A stretch of 16,581 nt of DNA from Streptococcaceae bacterium (GTDB lineage: Bacteria > Bacillota > Bacilli > Lactobacillales > Streptococcaceae). A program made the position numbers and the translations under genes. The DNA is taken from assembly GCA_031270215.1 (NCBI GenBank), contig JAISYB010000145.1, forward strand, positions 1 through 16,581, given 5' to 3'. Below are positions 6,773 through 13,957 of the stretch, piece after piece (the stretch's first letter is position 1; each line of letters opens with the position of its first letter). The notes under the pieces are model-generated. The model saw only the letters and a program-made list of their open reading frames with translations. It had not been told where the DNA came from and did no database searches.

Positions 6773-7672
6773 ATGAGTTTTAAATCAGGTTTTGTTTCGA
6801 TTATCGGGCGACCAAATGTTGGAAAATCAACGTATTTAAATCAAGTTTTGGGGCAAAAGATTGCGATTATGAGCGATAAGGCGCAAACTACACGTAATAA
6901 AATTCAAGGTATTTATACGACCAAGGCTGAACAGATTATTTTTATTGATACACCGGGTATTCACAAGCCGCACAATGCTTTGGGTGATTTCATGGTGCAG
7001 GCAGCTTACTCCACGCTTAGAGAAGTAGATGTTGTGCTTTTTATGGTATCAGCTGATGAAAGACGCGGCAAGGGCGAGGATATGATTATTGAACGCTTAA
7101 AAAATGCAGGTGCGCACGTCTTTTTAGTGATTAACAAAATAGATAAGGTTCATCCAGATGCACTGTTAGACATTATTGCAGACTACAAAAGCATCTTTGA
7201 CTTTAGCGAGATTATTCCGATTTCTGCCCTACAAGGCAATAACACTGATCGTCTGCTTGATTTGATTGGTCAGTATTTGGAAGAAGGACCGCAGTATTTT
7301 CCGGAGGATGTCATTACCGATCACCCTGAGCGTTTTATCGTTTCTGAGATGATTAGGGAGAAAATCTTAATTTTAACAAGAGAAGAAGTGCCACACTCCG
7401 TTGCTGTTGTCATTGATAAGATGAGTCGGGACGATGTTAGTGATAAGGTTTTGATTCAAGCAACAGTGATTGTCGAGCGCGCTTCGCAAAAAGGGATTGT
7501 CATCGGCAAGCAAGGTAGTATGATGAAAAAAATTGGCACAATGGCACGTAGGGATATTGAAGTCATGCTGGGGGATAAGGTATTTCTAGAGCTTTGGGTC
7601 AAGGTTAAAAAGGATTGGCGTGATAAAAAGCTTGACCTTCAAGATTTTGGCTATCGGCAAGCGGATTACTAA
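6773..7672 (+). CDS. era: GTPase Era
   Basis: An essential ribosome-assembly GTPase that binds the 3' end of 16S rRNA. The GTPase domain shows G1 GRPNVGKST (12-20), the switch region with QTTRNKIQGI, G3 DTPGIH (59-64), G4 NKID (121-124) and G5 ISAL. The C-terminal KH domain contains GIVIGKQGSMMKKIG, with the GKQG loop at 245-248. It ends in the usual DFGYRQADY. The 299-residue length is standard. AGGAG is well placed before ATG 6773, 18 nt after dgkA. No clear terminator follows. In streptococci and lactococci mutM often comes next; here it does not. Confidence 0.97.
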   Translation: MSFKSGFVSIIGRPNVGKSTYLNQVLGQKIAIMSDKAQTTRNKIQGIYTTKAEQIIFIDTPGIHKPHNALGDFMVQAAYSTLREVDVVLFMVSADERRGKGEDMIIERLKNAGAHVFLVINKIDKVHPDALLDIIADYKSIFDFSEIIPISALQGNNTDRLLDLIGQYLEEGPQYFPEDVITDHPERFIVSEMIREKILILTREEVPHSVAVVIDKMSRDDVSDKVLIQATVIVERASQKGIVIGKQGSMMKKIGTMARRDIEVMLGDKVFLELWVKVKKDWRDKKLDLQDFGYRQADY

Positions 7673-8006
7673 GAGCTGTCATTTTTTTGATAGCATACCA
7701 CAGCGAATTTAGTGAGGTGGCCAATGGAAACAATGCAGCGTATATTCGTTGTCAGGTCGTTTTTCATCTCTAATATTATCCCTTAGGTAAAAGTTAAGCT
7801 TACCCTTGGGAAGATAAAAGAATGATTAGGGCGGTATGGTATCAGGGGTAAAATGACTAGAAAGTTTCAAATCATTTAGAAGATGAACGAGCTAAGTGCG
7901 CTATCGTCTTTAGAGTTTATCTTTTAATTTCAGGCAAAAAGCACATTTTTGAATCTGAGTTTTTTGCAGAAAGCTTGGCGAGTGGATTTAGCACTTTATT
8001 TAGGAG
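7673..8006. other. Gene-free stretch between era and pbp1B
   Basis: 334 bp without a supported gene. A 7-bp hairpin, GCTGTCA (7675-7681) with TGATAGC (7688-7694), has six T in its loop but no T-run after it, so it is not a standard terminator. A second inverted repeat, GGTAA/TTACC, lies near 7790-7815. A 20-codon ORF at 7724-7786 has GAGGTGG (7714-7720) before its ATG, but nothing else supports it. No convincing promoter for pbp1B is seen, although one must lie here or era must read through. Confidence 0.5.
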
Positions 8007-10283
8007 TTGATTATTATAAAAAGGCAGCAAAGAGAGAGTGTGTCAGTTACCAATGTCAGTTTGCGAATTTTAAAAACGGTTCTTTATTTTGGAATTATCA
8101 TTTTTGTTTGGTTAATTGTTTTTGGCGCAGGGATTGGTATTGGTTACTTTAACTCACTAATTAGTAAGACTGAGCAGCTGTCAAAAGTGACATTATCTCA
8201 GAAAATCAATGACATTTCGGAAGTTTCGCAGATGAATTACAGCAATAATCAGCCGATTGCAATGATTTCAAGTGATTTGACTCGAACTAGGGTGGAAAGT
8301 AATCAAATCTCGGATTATCTTAAAAACGCAGTAATTGCAACAGAAGATGAGTATTTTAGAGTTCATAAAGGCTTCGTTCCTAAGGCAGTCTTGCGGGCAA
8401 TGCTTGGCGAAACACTAGGACTTGGCAGCTCATCAGGAGGCTCGACTTTAACTCAGCAGCTGGTCAAGCAGCAGATACTTGGAGATTCTCCGACATTTAA
8501 GCGTAAAGCTGAAGAGATTATGGTAGCAAAGCAAATCGAAAAATATTTTACAAAAGATGAAATACTGACAACTTATTTGAATGTTTCACCCTTTGGACGC
8601 AATAATAGAGGCGAAAACATTGCCGGTGCCGAGGCAGCAGCAAATGGTATTTTCGGTGTTCCGGCTAAGGATTTAAGTATTGCGCAAGCTGCATTTATTG
8701 CCGGATTGCCACAAAGTCCAATCGTTTATTCGCCATATGCAGCAGATGGCTCAATCAAAGCTGTCGCAGATTTATCTCTTGGCTTGAAGCGAAAAGATGC
8801 GGTGTTATTTAACATGTACCGAGAGAAATTTATTACTAAGCAGGAATATGAAACAGCTAAGCGTGTCGATTTGACAACGCAATTTCTACCACAAGCCGCA
8901 CAAGCGGGCGATAATAAAGGCTATCTATACTACGTTGTATTAGATGAGGCGACAAAAATTATTATGGATCAGCTGATTAAGGAGGATAATGTCACAAATG
9001 TTCAGCTAGCAGATGAGAATGTTTATAACCAATATTACACGCTGGCTTCTCAGAGATTACGGCAAAACGGCTATCAAATCACCTCAACGATTGACCAAAG
9101 TGTCTATGAAGCGATGCAAAATGCAGTCGCAAACTTTGGTTATCTCGCTGGGGAGAATGTTCAAGTAGGAAATGTCCTGATGGATAATGCAACCGGTGCA
9201 ATTTTAGGCTTTGTCGGCGGTCGTGATTTCCAGTTAAGCCAAGTCAATCACGCCTTTGATACAATCAGATCACCCGGTTCATCAATCAAGCCGGTATTAG
9301 TTTATGGTCCGGCAATTGACCAAGGCTTGATAGGATCAGCCACGATGCTTTCAAACTATCCAACGAATTTTTCAAGCGGAGAGCCGATTTATCATGATGG
9401 TAATAAGGGAACCAATGAAATGATGAATTTGCAGACGGCATTAAATTGGTCATGGAATATTCCAGCCTATTTAACTTACCAAACATTGCGTCAAAAGGGT
9501 GTTGATGTTGCGGGTTATATGACAAAAATGGGGTATTCAATTCCGGATTATTCGATTGAATCATTGCCAATGGGTGGCGGTGCGGATATGACTGTTGCCG
9601 AGCAGGTCAATGGCTATCAAACATTAGCTAATCATGGCGAGTATCACCAAAAGTATTTGATTGATAAAATTACCGATAAGTCTGGCACAATCATTTACCA
9701 GCATACTGATAAGTCAACGCAAGTTTTTTCTAAAGCGACTGCCTCAATCGTGAATAAGCTCTTGGAGGGTGTCTTAAATTCAAATATTACAACGCATTTT
9801 AAGGCAAATCTTCAAGGAATGAACCCAGCAATTGGTAATGCCGATTGGGTGGGTAAGACTGGGACATCTAATGATTTTGGCGATAGTTGGTTAATTGTAT
9901 CAACCAAAGGCGTGACACTTGGTGGCTGGAGTGGAATTGATGACCATACACCAATGTCTAGCAATAGTGGTGAGATGAACTCAAGCTATATGTCAAATCT
10001 CGTTAACGCCATTTATCAAGCTAACCCAGCGATATTTAAAGCAAACGAGCAGTTTGACTATGATTCAAGTGTGATTAAAAGCACTGTCTTAACCTCAACT
10101 GGCGAGAAGCCTGCCGAGGTAGAGGTCAATAAGAAAAAAGTCAAGGTATCAGGCGATACAACGACTTCTTATTATGCCAAAACGGGTGCACCGAACACTA
10201 CATACCGATTTGGAATTGGCGGCAGCGATGCCGATTATCAAAAATCATGGGATAAAATACTTGGTTCTGAGAGTAGTAAATAG
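8007..10283 (+). CDS. pbp1B: Class A penicillin-binding protein 1B
   Basis: A bifunctional peptidoglycan synthase anchored by one N-terminal helix (about 25-50). The glycosyltransferase (GT51) domain has ATEDEYF with Glu113 as the likely catalytic residue, GGSTLTQQLVKQQ, RKAEEIMVAKQIEKYF and NVSPFGRNNRG. The transpeptidase domain has SSIK (Ser425 nucleophile), SWN (482-484) and KTGT (617-620). The match with pneumococcal PBP1b runs over the whole length, including YGYL/FGYLAGE, SLPMGGG and YRFGIGGSDADYQ. At 758 residues it is shorter, with a short cytoplasmic tail and no Ser-rich C-terminus. The start is uncertain: TTG 8007 directly abuts AGGAG, leaving no spacing. GTG 8040 would give 747 residues, and ATT 8013 has the right spacing from AGGAG. 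Confidence 0.93.
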   Translation: MIIIKRQQRESVSVTNVSLRILKTVLYFGIIIFVWLIVFGAGIGIGYFNSLISKTEQLSKVTLSQKINDISEVSQMNYSNNQPIAMISSDLTRTRVESNQISDYLKNAVIATEDEYFRVHKGFVPKAVLRAMLGETLGLGSSSGGSTLTQQLVKQQILGDSPTFKRKAEEIMVAKQIEKYFTKDEILTTYLNVSPFGRNNRGENIAGAEAAANGIFGVPAKDLSIAQAAFIAGLPQSPIVYSPYAADGSIKAVADLSLGLKRKDAVLFNMYREKFITKQEYETAKRVDLTTQFLPQAAQAGDNKGYLYYVVLDEATKIIMDQLIKEDNVTNVQLADENVYNQYYTLASQRLRQNGYQITSTIDQSVYEAMQNAVANFGYLAGENVQVGNVLMDNATGAILGFVGGRDFQLSQVNHAFDTIRSPGSSIKPVLVYGPAIDQGLIGSATMLSNYPTNFSSGEPIYHDGNKGTNEMMNLQTALNWSWNIPAYLTYQTLRQKGVDVAGYMTKMGYSIPDYSIESLPMGGGADMTVAEQVNGYQTLANHGEYHQKYLIDKITDKSGTIIYQHTDKSTQVFSKATASIVNKLLEGVLNSNITTHFKANLQGMNPAIGNADWVGKTGTSNDFGDSWLIVSTKGVTLGGWSGIDDHTPMSSNSGEMNSSYMSNLVNAIYQANPAIFKANEQFDYDSSVIKSTVLTSTGEKPAEVEVNKKKVKVSGDTTTSYYAKTGAPNTTYRFGIGGSDADYQKSWDKILGSESSK

Positions 10284-10311
10284 CTTCGGGATTAAAGCAG
10301 GAGGTGACAAG

Positions 10312-10860
10312 ATGACGGATTTAGATAGCATAGATTTTGAAGAATTAGTGGAAATCAATTGTTTTTCAGAAAATGCAGCAGACAAAGCAAAAGCCGCTGA
10401 GTTATTGGAGAAGGATTATAATTGTCAGATTGTTATACAAGATATGGCAAGAGATGTTAAGTTTGCACATCATGCCAGAGGTTCTATTATTATCGCAGCT
10501 AAACTAAGCCGAAACGTTGTTATCATGCAAAATGTCACGATTGATACAAATATGCGTTACAACAAACTTACTGAGCAATGGGAGAATGTGGGAAATCCGA
10601 TTTTAGATGAAAATGTCATTGTAGCAGACGGCGCTAAAATATTAGGTCCAGTAATTATTGGCGAGAATACTGTGATAGGTGCGGGAGCGATTGTCACCAA
10701 GGATATCCCTGCAAACTCAGTTGCTTTTGGTGTAAACAGCTATAAACCCAAAGATCCTAACTACGACTTGCTCTTTAATGATAAAATGCTCAATCCAAAA
10801 GAGATTATTGCGATAAATAATCAACGAATTGAGCAATTTAAACGGGACAAGTCAGTGTAA
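10312..10860 (+). CDS. Left-handed beta-helix acyltransferase, serine-acetyltransferase-like
   Basis: A 182-residue protein with an acidic helical N-terminus (1-40) and hexapeptide repeats from about residue 50 to 140. The segment 101-133, with VIVADGAKILGP, IIGENTVIGAGAIVTKDIP, strongly resembles the C-terminal coil of CysE-type serine acetyltransferases. The N-terminal catalytic region of CysE is poorly matched. Where CysE has its catalytic DHA/DHG histidine, this protein reads SIIIAAK, so classic serine acetyltransferase activity is doubtful. An extended loop (78-96) interrupts the coils. The start follows a very strong AGGAGGTGA, 28 nt after pbp1B, so cotranscription is likely. The frame is open upstream inside pbp1B, which is not used. 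Substrate unknown; a cell-envelope role is only suggested by the neighbour. Confidence 0.75.
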   Translation: MTDLDSIDFEELVEINCFSENAADKAKAAELLEKDYNCQIVIQDMARDVKFAHHARGSIIIAAKLSRNVVIMQNVTIDTNMRYNKLTEQWENVGNPILDENVIVADGAKILGPVIIGENTVIGAGAIVTKDIPANSVAFGVNSYKPKDPNYDLLFNDKMLNPKEIIAINNQRIEQFKRDKSV

Positions 10861-10889
10861 AAGTAGACTAAGCTACGCAGTTACAGTGG

Positions 10890-10938
10890 GAAAGTGCTGA
10901 TATGAAAATGTTTATAAACATTTCATACCAGCATTTTC
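10890..10938. terminator. Long imperfect hairpin between convergent genes
   Basis: An almost complete 24-bp stem runs outward from the centre TTTATAAA (10911-10918), with one bulged A and two G/U-type changes: arm 10890-10914 against 10915-10938. It lies between the convergent acyltransferase and HxlR genes, so it probably terminates both. The U-tract on the + side is interrupted (TTTTCTTGCTTT). The 8-bp sequence TACGCAGT occurs directly repeated on either side (10874-10881 and 10945-10952). Confidence 0.6.
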
Positions 10939-10962
10939 TTGCTTTACGCAGTGGTGGCTTTT

Positions 10963-11292
10963 TTACTTACTAAGTCTAATTTTATAATCATTGCCCCATT
11001 CCGCCATGGACTGAAGAACGGGATTTAGCGTTTTTCCAAGTGGCGTCAAGGAATACTCGACACGTGGCGGTACCTCTGCATAAACCTTTCTATTGATAAG
11101 TTCGGCTGCTTCAAGCTGCCTTAGATTATCTGTTAAGACTTTTTGAGAAATATTGCCAATTGAGCGTTTTAATTCACTGAAACGTTTGGTTTTGACTAAT
11201 AAATCACGAATAATTAAAAATTTCCACTTATTACCGATGAGTGACAGTGTTATTTCCACAGGGCAGGCTGGGAAAGATAGCTTGTTCTTCAT
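10963..11292 (-). CDS. HxlR-family winged-helix transcriptional regulator
   Basis: A 109-residue DNA-binding protein of the HxlR/YodB type, which often senses reactive aldehydes, quinones or oxidants. The N-terminus has FPACPVEITLSLIGNKWKFLII, with Cys10 at the position where family members place their redox-active cysteine. The winged-helix follows: KRFSELKRSIGNISQKVLTDNLRQLEAAELI, wing VPPRVEYSLTPLG, then the dimerization helix. AGGAG precedes the start on the minus strand. It is divergent from an NAD(P)-binding reductase gene with a shared 138-bp control region, the typical arrangement for a local regulator and its target. This is inferred from context, not proven. Confidence 0.9.
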   Translation of the reverse strand: MKNKLSFPACPVEITLSLIGNKWKFLIIRDLLVKTKRFSELKRSIGNISQKVLTDNLRQLEAAELINRKVYAEVPPRVEYSLTPLGKTLNPVLQSMAEWGNDYKIRLSK

Positions 11293-11318
11293 TGTAATTT
11301 TCTCCTAATAGTTACTTT

Positions 11319-11381
11319 TAGGTACCTATATAATAAAATGGTGCCTACTTTTAATTTATTGTATACTGGTTTAGTATATAC
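11319..11381. promoter_or_regulatory. Divergent control region with palindromic candidate operators
   Basis: TAGGTACCTA (11319-11328) is a perfect palindrome. A related GGTGCC core recurs at 11340-11345, and both are followed or preceded by ACTTTTA. A second inverted repeat, TATACT-GGTTT-AGTATA (11362-11378), overlaps a -10-like TATACT (11377-11382) for the reductase gene. These are reasonable HxlR binding sites, because this family binds short palindromes overlapping divergent promoters. Which one is used is not determined by the sequence. Confidence 0.5.
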
Positions 11382-11430
11382 TTGTAACAATGATATATCA
11401 ATGTCTTAAATTAATTAAAGGGGGCAAAAA

Positions 11431-12054
11431 ATGAGTAAATTTTTAGTACTTGCAGCCAATGGTAAAGCTGGACAAAAAATTGTTGAGGAGCTGCTTAGTC
11501 GAAATCTTGATGTAACGGTTGTCGTGCGTAAGGAGAATAAAACGCAGGCAAAAAAAGCTATTTTAAAGGATTTGTTTGATTTAACCTCAAATGATTTGAA
11601 AGATTTTGACATCGTGATTTCTGCGTTTGGTGCATGGACGGACGAAACATTTTCTAAGCATAGAACTTTACTAGAACATCTTGCAGATATCTTAGCGCCA
11701 CAAGGGAGATTGATAGTAGTGGGTGGTGCGGGCTCACTTTATCTTGACGCTAATAAGACTGTTCAATTAAAGGACGGGAAAGGATTTCCGGATGCTTTTA
11801 AACCTCTCGCAAATGCAATGGGAGAAGCTTTGGAAAGCTTAAGAAGTCTTGATGTCGATTGGACATATATTTCACCCGCAGCAGATTTTGTTGCCAATGG
11901 CGAAAAGAAAGGCAAATATCTAATTTCTGGTGAAATATTTACAACAGATGAAAATGGAGTTAGCAAAATTTCATATGCTGACTACGCTATGGCATTAGTG
12001 GATGTTGCTGTAAGTGATGATTATCATAGAGAACGTATATCTATTAGATGGTAA
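11431..12054 (+). CDS. NAD(P)-binding reductase, NmrA/atypical SDR type
   Basis: A 207-residue single-domain Rossmann protein. The N-terminal strand and nucleotide loop are FLVLAANGKAGQKIVEELL (Gly11, Gly14), followed by a basic VVVRKENK that would favour NADPH. DFDIVISAFG, RLIVVGGAGSLY and the late block WTYISPAADF resemble the COG2910/YwnB group of putative NADH-flavin reductases. The start follows AAAGGGGG. It is divergent from the HxlR regulator, which suggests induction by electrophilic or oxidative stress. Substrate unknown. A hairpin terminator lies about 225 bp downstream. Confidence 0.8.
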   Translation: MSKFLVLAANGKAGQKIVEELLSRNLDVTVVVRKENKTQAKKAILKDLFDLTSNDLKDFDIVISAFGAWTDETFSKHRTLLEHLADILAPQGRLIVVGGAGSLYLDANKTVQLKDGKGFPDAFKPLANAMGEALESLRSLDVDWTYISPAADFVANGEKKGKYLISGEIFTTDENGVSKISYADYAMALVDVAVSDDYHRERISIRW

Positions 12055-12210
12055 AATCAGGGCATTTGTAATGATGAAAACACATTTCGAGATGACCTTG
12101 ATTATAACAAAATAGGTTTTATCGATTTGATGAAATGATTTAACAAAGCTGTTGCTAAAAATCTTGATATAAAGATGAACGAGATTGAAAAAGCCATTAC
12201 GGAAACTTAA
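12055..12210 (+). pseudogene. Possible decayed ORF remnant
   Basis: Directly after the reductase stop, the same frame reads 27 protein-like codons (including NDENTFRDDLDYNKIGFIDL), one in-frame TGA (12136-12138), then 23 more (including FNKAVAKNLDIKMNEIEKA) to TAA 12208-12210. The composition looks like a helical soluble protein, with no start codon or ribosome binding site. I read it as the tail of a gene broken by mutation. The family is not recognised, and chance cannot be excluded. Confidence 0.3.
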
Positions 12211-12279
12211 GGGATATACGGCTAAGGCTAGTATAAAAGTGCCTACCCGAAGATTTCAGAAATATCAGCGAATAAATAA

Positions 12280-12309
12280 GGCGCTACGTCAAATGATGTG
12301 GTGTCTTTT
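12280..12309 (+). terminator. Rho-independent terminator
   Basis: GGCGCTACGTC (12280-12290) pairs fully, using G-U pairs, with GATGTGGTGTC (12295-12305) around an AAAT loop, followed by TTTT and a further T-rich stretch. It can end transcripts from the reductase gene or from the decayed ORF. It isolates the gad promoter region from upstream transcription. Confidence 0.65.
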
Positions 12310-12375
12310 GATTTTGGAACAAGAAATATAGGAAAATTATTGGAGATTGAATGAGCTTTTGCTGCATAACCCCTC

Positions 12376-12482
12376 TTTGTAATTTTTAGTTTATTCAAAA
12401 AATTTGTAATTTTGCCAATTTTATGGTATCAAATAATTAAGAGAATAAATAATTAAATAATTATAAAGTTGAAAATTACAAA
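12376..12482. repeat. Three copies of an 11-bp motif upstream of gadB
   Basis: TTTGTAATTTT occurs at 12376-12386 and 12403-12413 as direct copies 27 bp apart, and as an exact inverted copy AAAATTACAAA at 12472-12482. The surroundings (12350-12543) are very AT-rich. They contain no gene. The copies lie 60-165 bp upstream of the gadB -10 box, a position suited to an activator or nucleoid protein. AT richness raises the chance of coincidental repeats. Confidence 0.45.
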
Positions 12483-12538
12483 ATATCTAAATAAATCATA
12501 TCTTGGTCTATTGATAGATTTTTGCTAATGGCGTACTT

Positions 12539-12544
12539 TATAAT
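12539..12544 (+). promoter_or_regulatory. -10 box of the gadBC operon
   Basis: TATAAT lies 30 bp before the gadB start codon with AAGGAGG (12558-12564) between. No good -35 exists at 16-18 bp (AGATTT at 12516-12521), which suggests that the promoter needs an activator. Confidence 0.5.
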
Positions 12545-12573
12545 TGACAAAAAAGCTAAGGAGGCTGATGGAA

Positions 12574-13947
12574 ATGACAGAAAATCAAAATGATAGTTTT
12601 GCAATAAATCCTTTGTTTGCAAGACCGGGGGAAGCAAAAAATGCACCAAAATATGTATTAGGTGAACAGGAGATGCTGGCTGAAACGGCTTATCATATTG
12701 TTCACGACGAAGCGATGCTTGACGGCAATCCGCGGATTAATTTAGCAACTTTTGTTTCAACTTGGATGGACGAGCGTGCAGAACGACTATACTCAGATTC
12801 CTTTGACAAAAATGCTATTGATAAAGATGAGTATCCACACACAGCAAAAATAGAAAATTATTGTTGGAGAGTACTTGCTGATCTTTGGCATGCGCCAAAT
12901 CCGGCAAATGCAATCGGCACATCAACTACCGGCTCAAGTGAAGCATGTATGTTAGGCGGATTAGCTCTAAAAAGGAGATGGCAGGAAAGACGTAGTGCTG
13001 CTGGACTTGATACTTCAAAACCTAATCTAATCATGAGCAGTGCAGTTCAAGTTTGCTGGGAAAAATTTTGTAACTATTTTGACGTAGAACCACGATTTGT
13101 TCCAATCAGTAAAGAGCACAAAGTATTTGATGGCTACGATTTAGATAAATACGTGGACGAGAACACGATTGGTGTCGTGGCAATCATGGGCGTGACATAT
13201 ACTGGAATGTACGAACCTGTGCAAGAAATTTCAAATGCTCTTGATCGTATTCAATCTCAAAGAGGATTAGATATTAAGATTCACGTTGATGGGGCTAGTG
13301 GTGCAATGATTGCGCCTTTCGTTCAACCGGAACTCGTCTGGGATTTTAGAATTCCTCGTGTTGTGTCAATTAATACCAGCGGTCACAAGTATGGTCTTAT
13401 ATACCCCGGTATCGGTTGGGTTGTTTGGAGAGAAGCTTCGTTATTACCTGAAAGCTTAATTTTCAAAGTTTCATATCTGGGTGGCGAAATGCCAACCTTT
13501 GCCATCAATTTCTCCCGCCCTGGTGCACAAATTCTTTTACAATACTGGGCGTTTCTTAGATATGGGCGTAAGGGTTATACTGCTGTTCAAACAGAAACGA
13601 TTAATGTTGCAAGATATCTTGCGCGGGAAATCGCTAAATTACCGGATTTCACATTATGGAATGATGCTTCAGATATTCCTGTTTTCGCTTGGCTTTTATC
13701 AGAAAATCCTGAGCGCAGATGGACACTTTATGACCTATCAGATCGTTTACGTATGAGTGGCTGGCTTGTTCCGGCTTATCCTATGCCAGTTGATTTGACA
13801 GATGTAATCGTTCAACGAGTTGTCATTAAAAATGGTTTTTCAATGGATTTAGCAGACGACCTGCTTGAAGATATCAAAAAACAAGTAGATTATTTGAATA
13901 CGCATAACCATGTAACGAATAGTTCAACTGTTGGCTTCCACCATTAA
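12574..13947 (+). CDS. gadB: Glutamate decarboxylase
   Basis: A cytoplasmic PLP enzyme that converts L-glutamate to GABA and CO2, consuming a proton and so raising internal pH under acid stress. Group II decarboxylase landmarks are clear: NPRINLATFVSTWMD, NAIDKDEYP, TSTTGSSEACMLGG (PLP phosphate binding), HVDGASGAMIAPF and SINTSGHKYG with Lys272 as the PLP lysine. KVSYLGGEMPTFAINFSRP and the C-terminal FHH also fit, the latter at the usual site of the pH-sensing histidine. The usual HVDAASG reads HVDGASG. ATG 12574 (457 residues) has ideal 9-nt spacing from AAGGAGG. ATG 12568 is too close, and upstream TTG 12544 lies before the ribosome binding site. gadC follows after 10 nt. Confidence 0.97.
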   Translation: MTENQNDSFAINPLFARPGEAKNAPKYVLGEQEMLAETAYHIVHDEAMLDGNPRINLATFVSTWMDERAERLYSDSFDKNAIDKDEYPHTAKIENYCWRVLADLWHAPNPANAIGTSTTGSSEACMLGGLALKRRWQERRSAAGLDTSKPNLIMSSAVQVCWEKFCNYFDVEPRFVPISKEHKVFDGYDLDKYVDENTIGVVAIMGVTYTGMYEPVQEISNALDRIQSQRGLDIKIHVDGASGAMIAPFVQPELVWDFRIPRVVSINTSGHKYGLIYPGIGWVVWREASLLPESLIFKVSYLGGEMPTFAINFSRPGAQILLQYWAFLRYGRKGYTAVQTETINVARYLAREIAKLPDFTLWNDASDIPVFAWLLSENPERRWTLYDLSDRLRMSGWLVPAYPMPVDLTDVIVQRVVIKNGFSMDLADDLLEDIKKQVDYLNTHNHVTNSSTVGFHH

Positions 13948-13957
13948 GGAGTAGATT

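Noticed and set aside
7675..7694. Hairpin GCTGTCA/TGATAGC after era as a terminator
   Set aside because: The T-run lies in the loop, and no U-tract follows the stem.
7724..7786. A 20-codon ORF after era with a GAGGTGG site
   Set aside because: Too short, no recognisable features and no promoter; noted in the gene-free stretch only.
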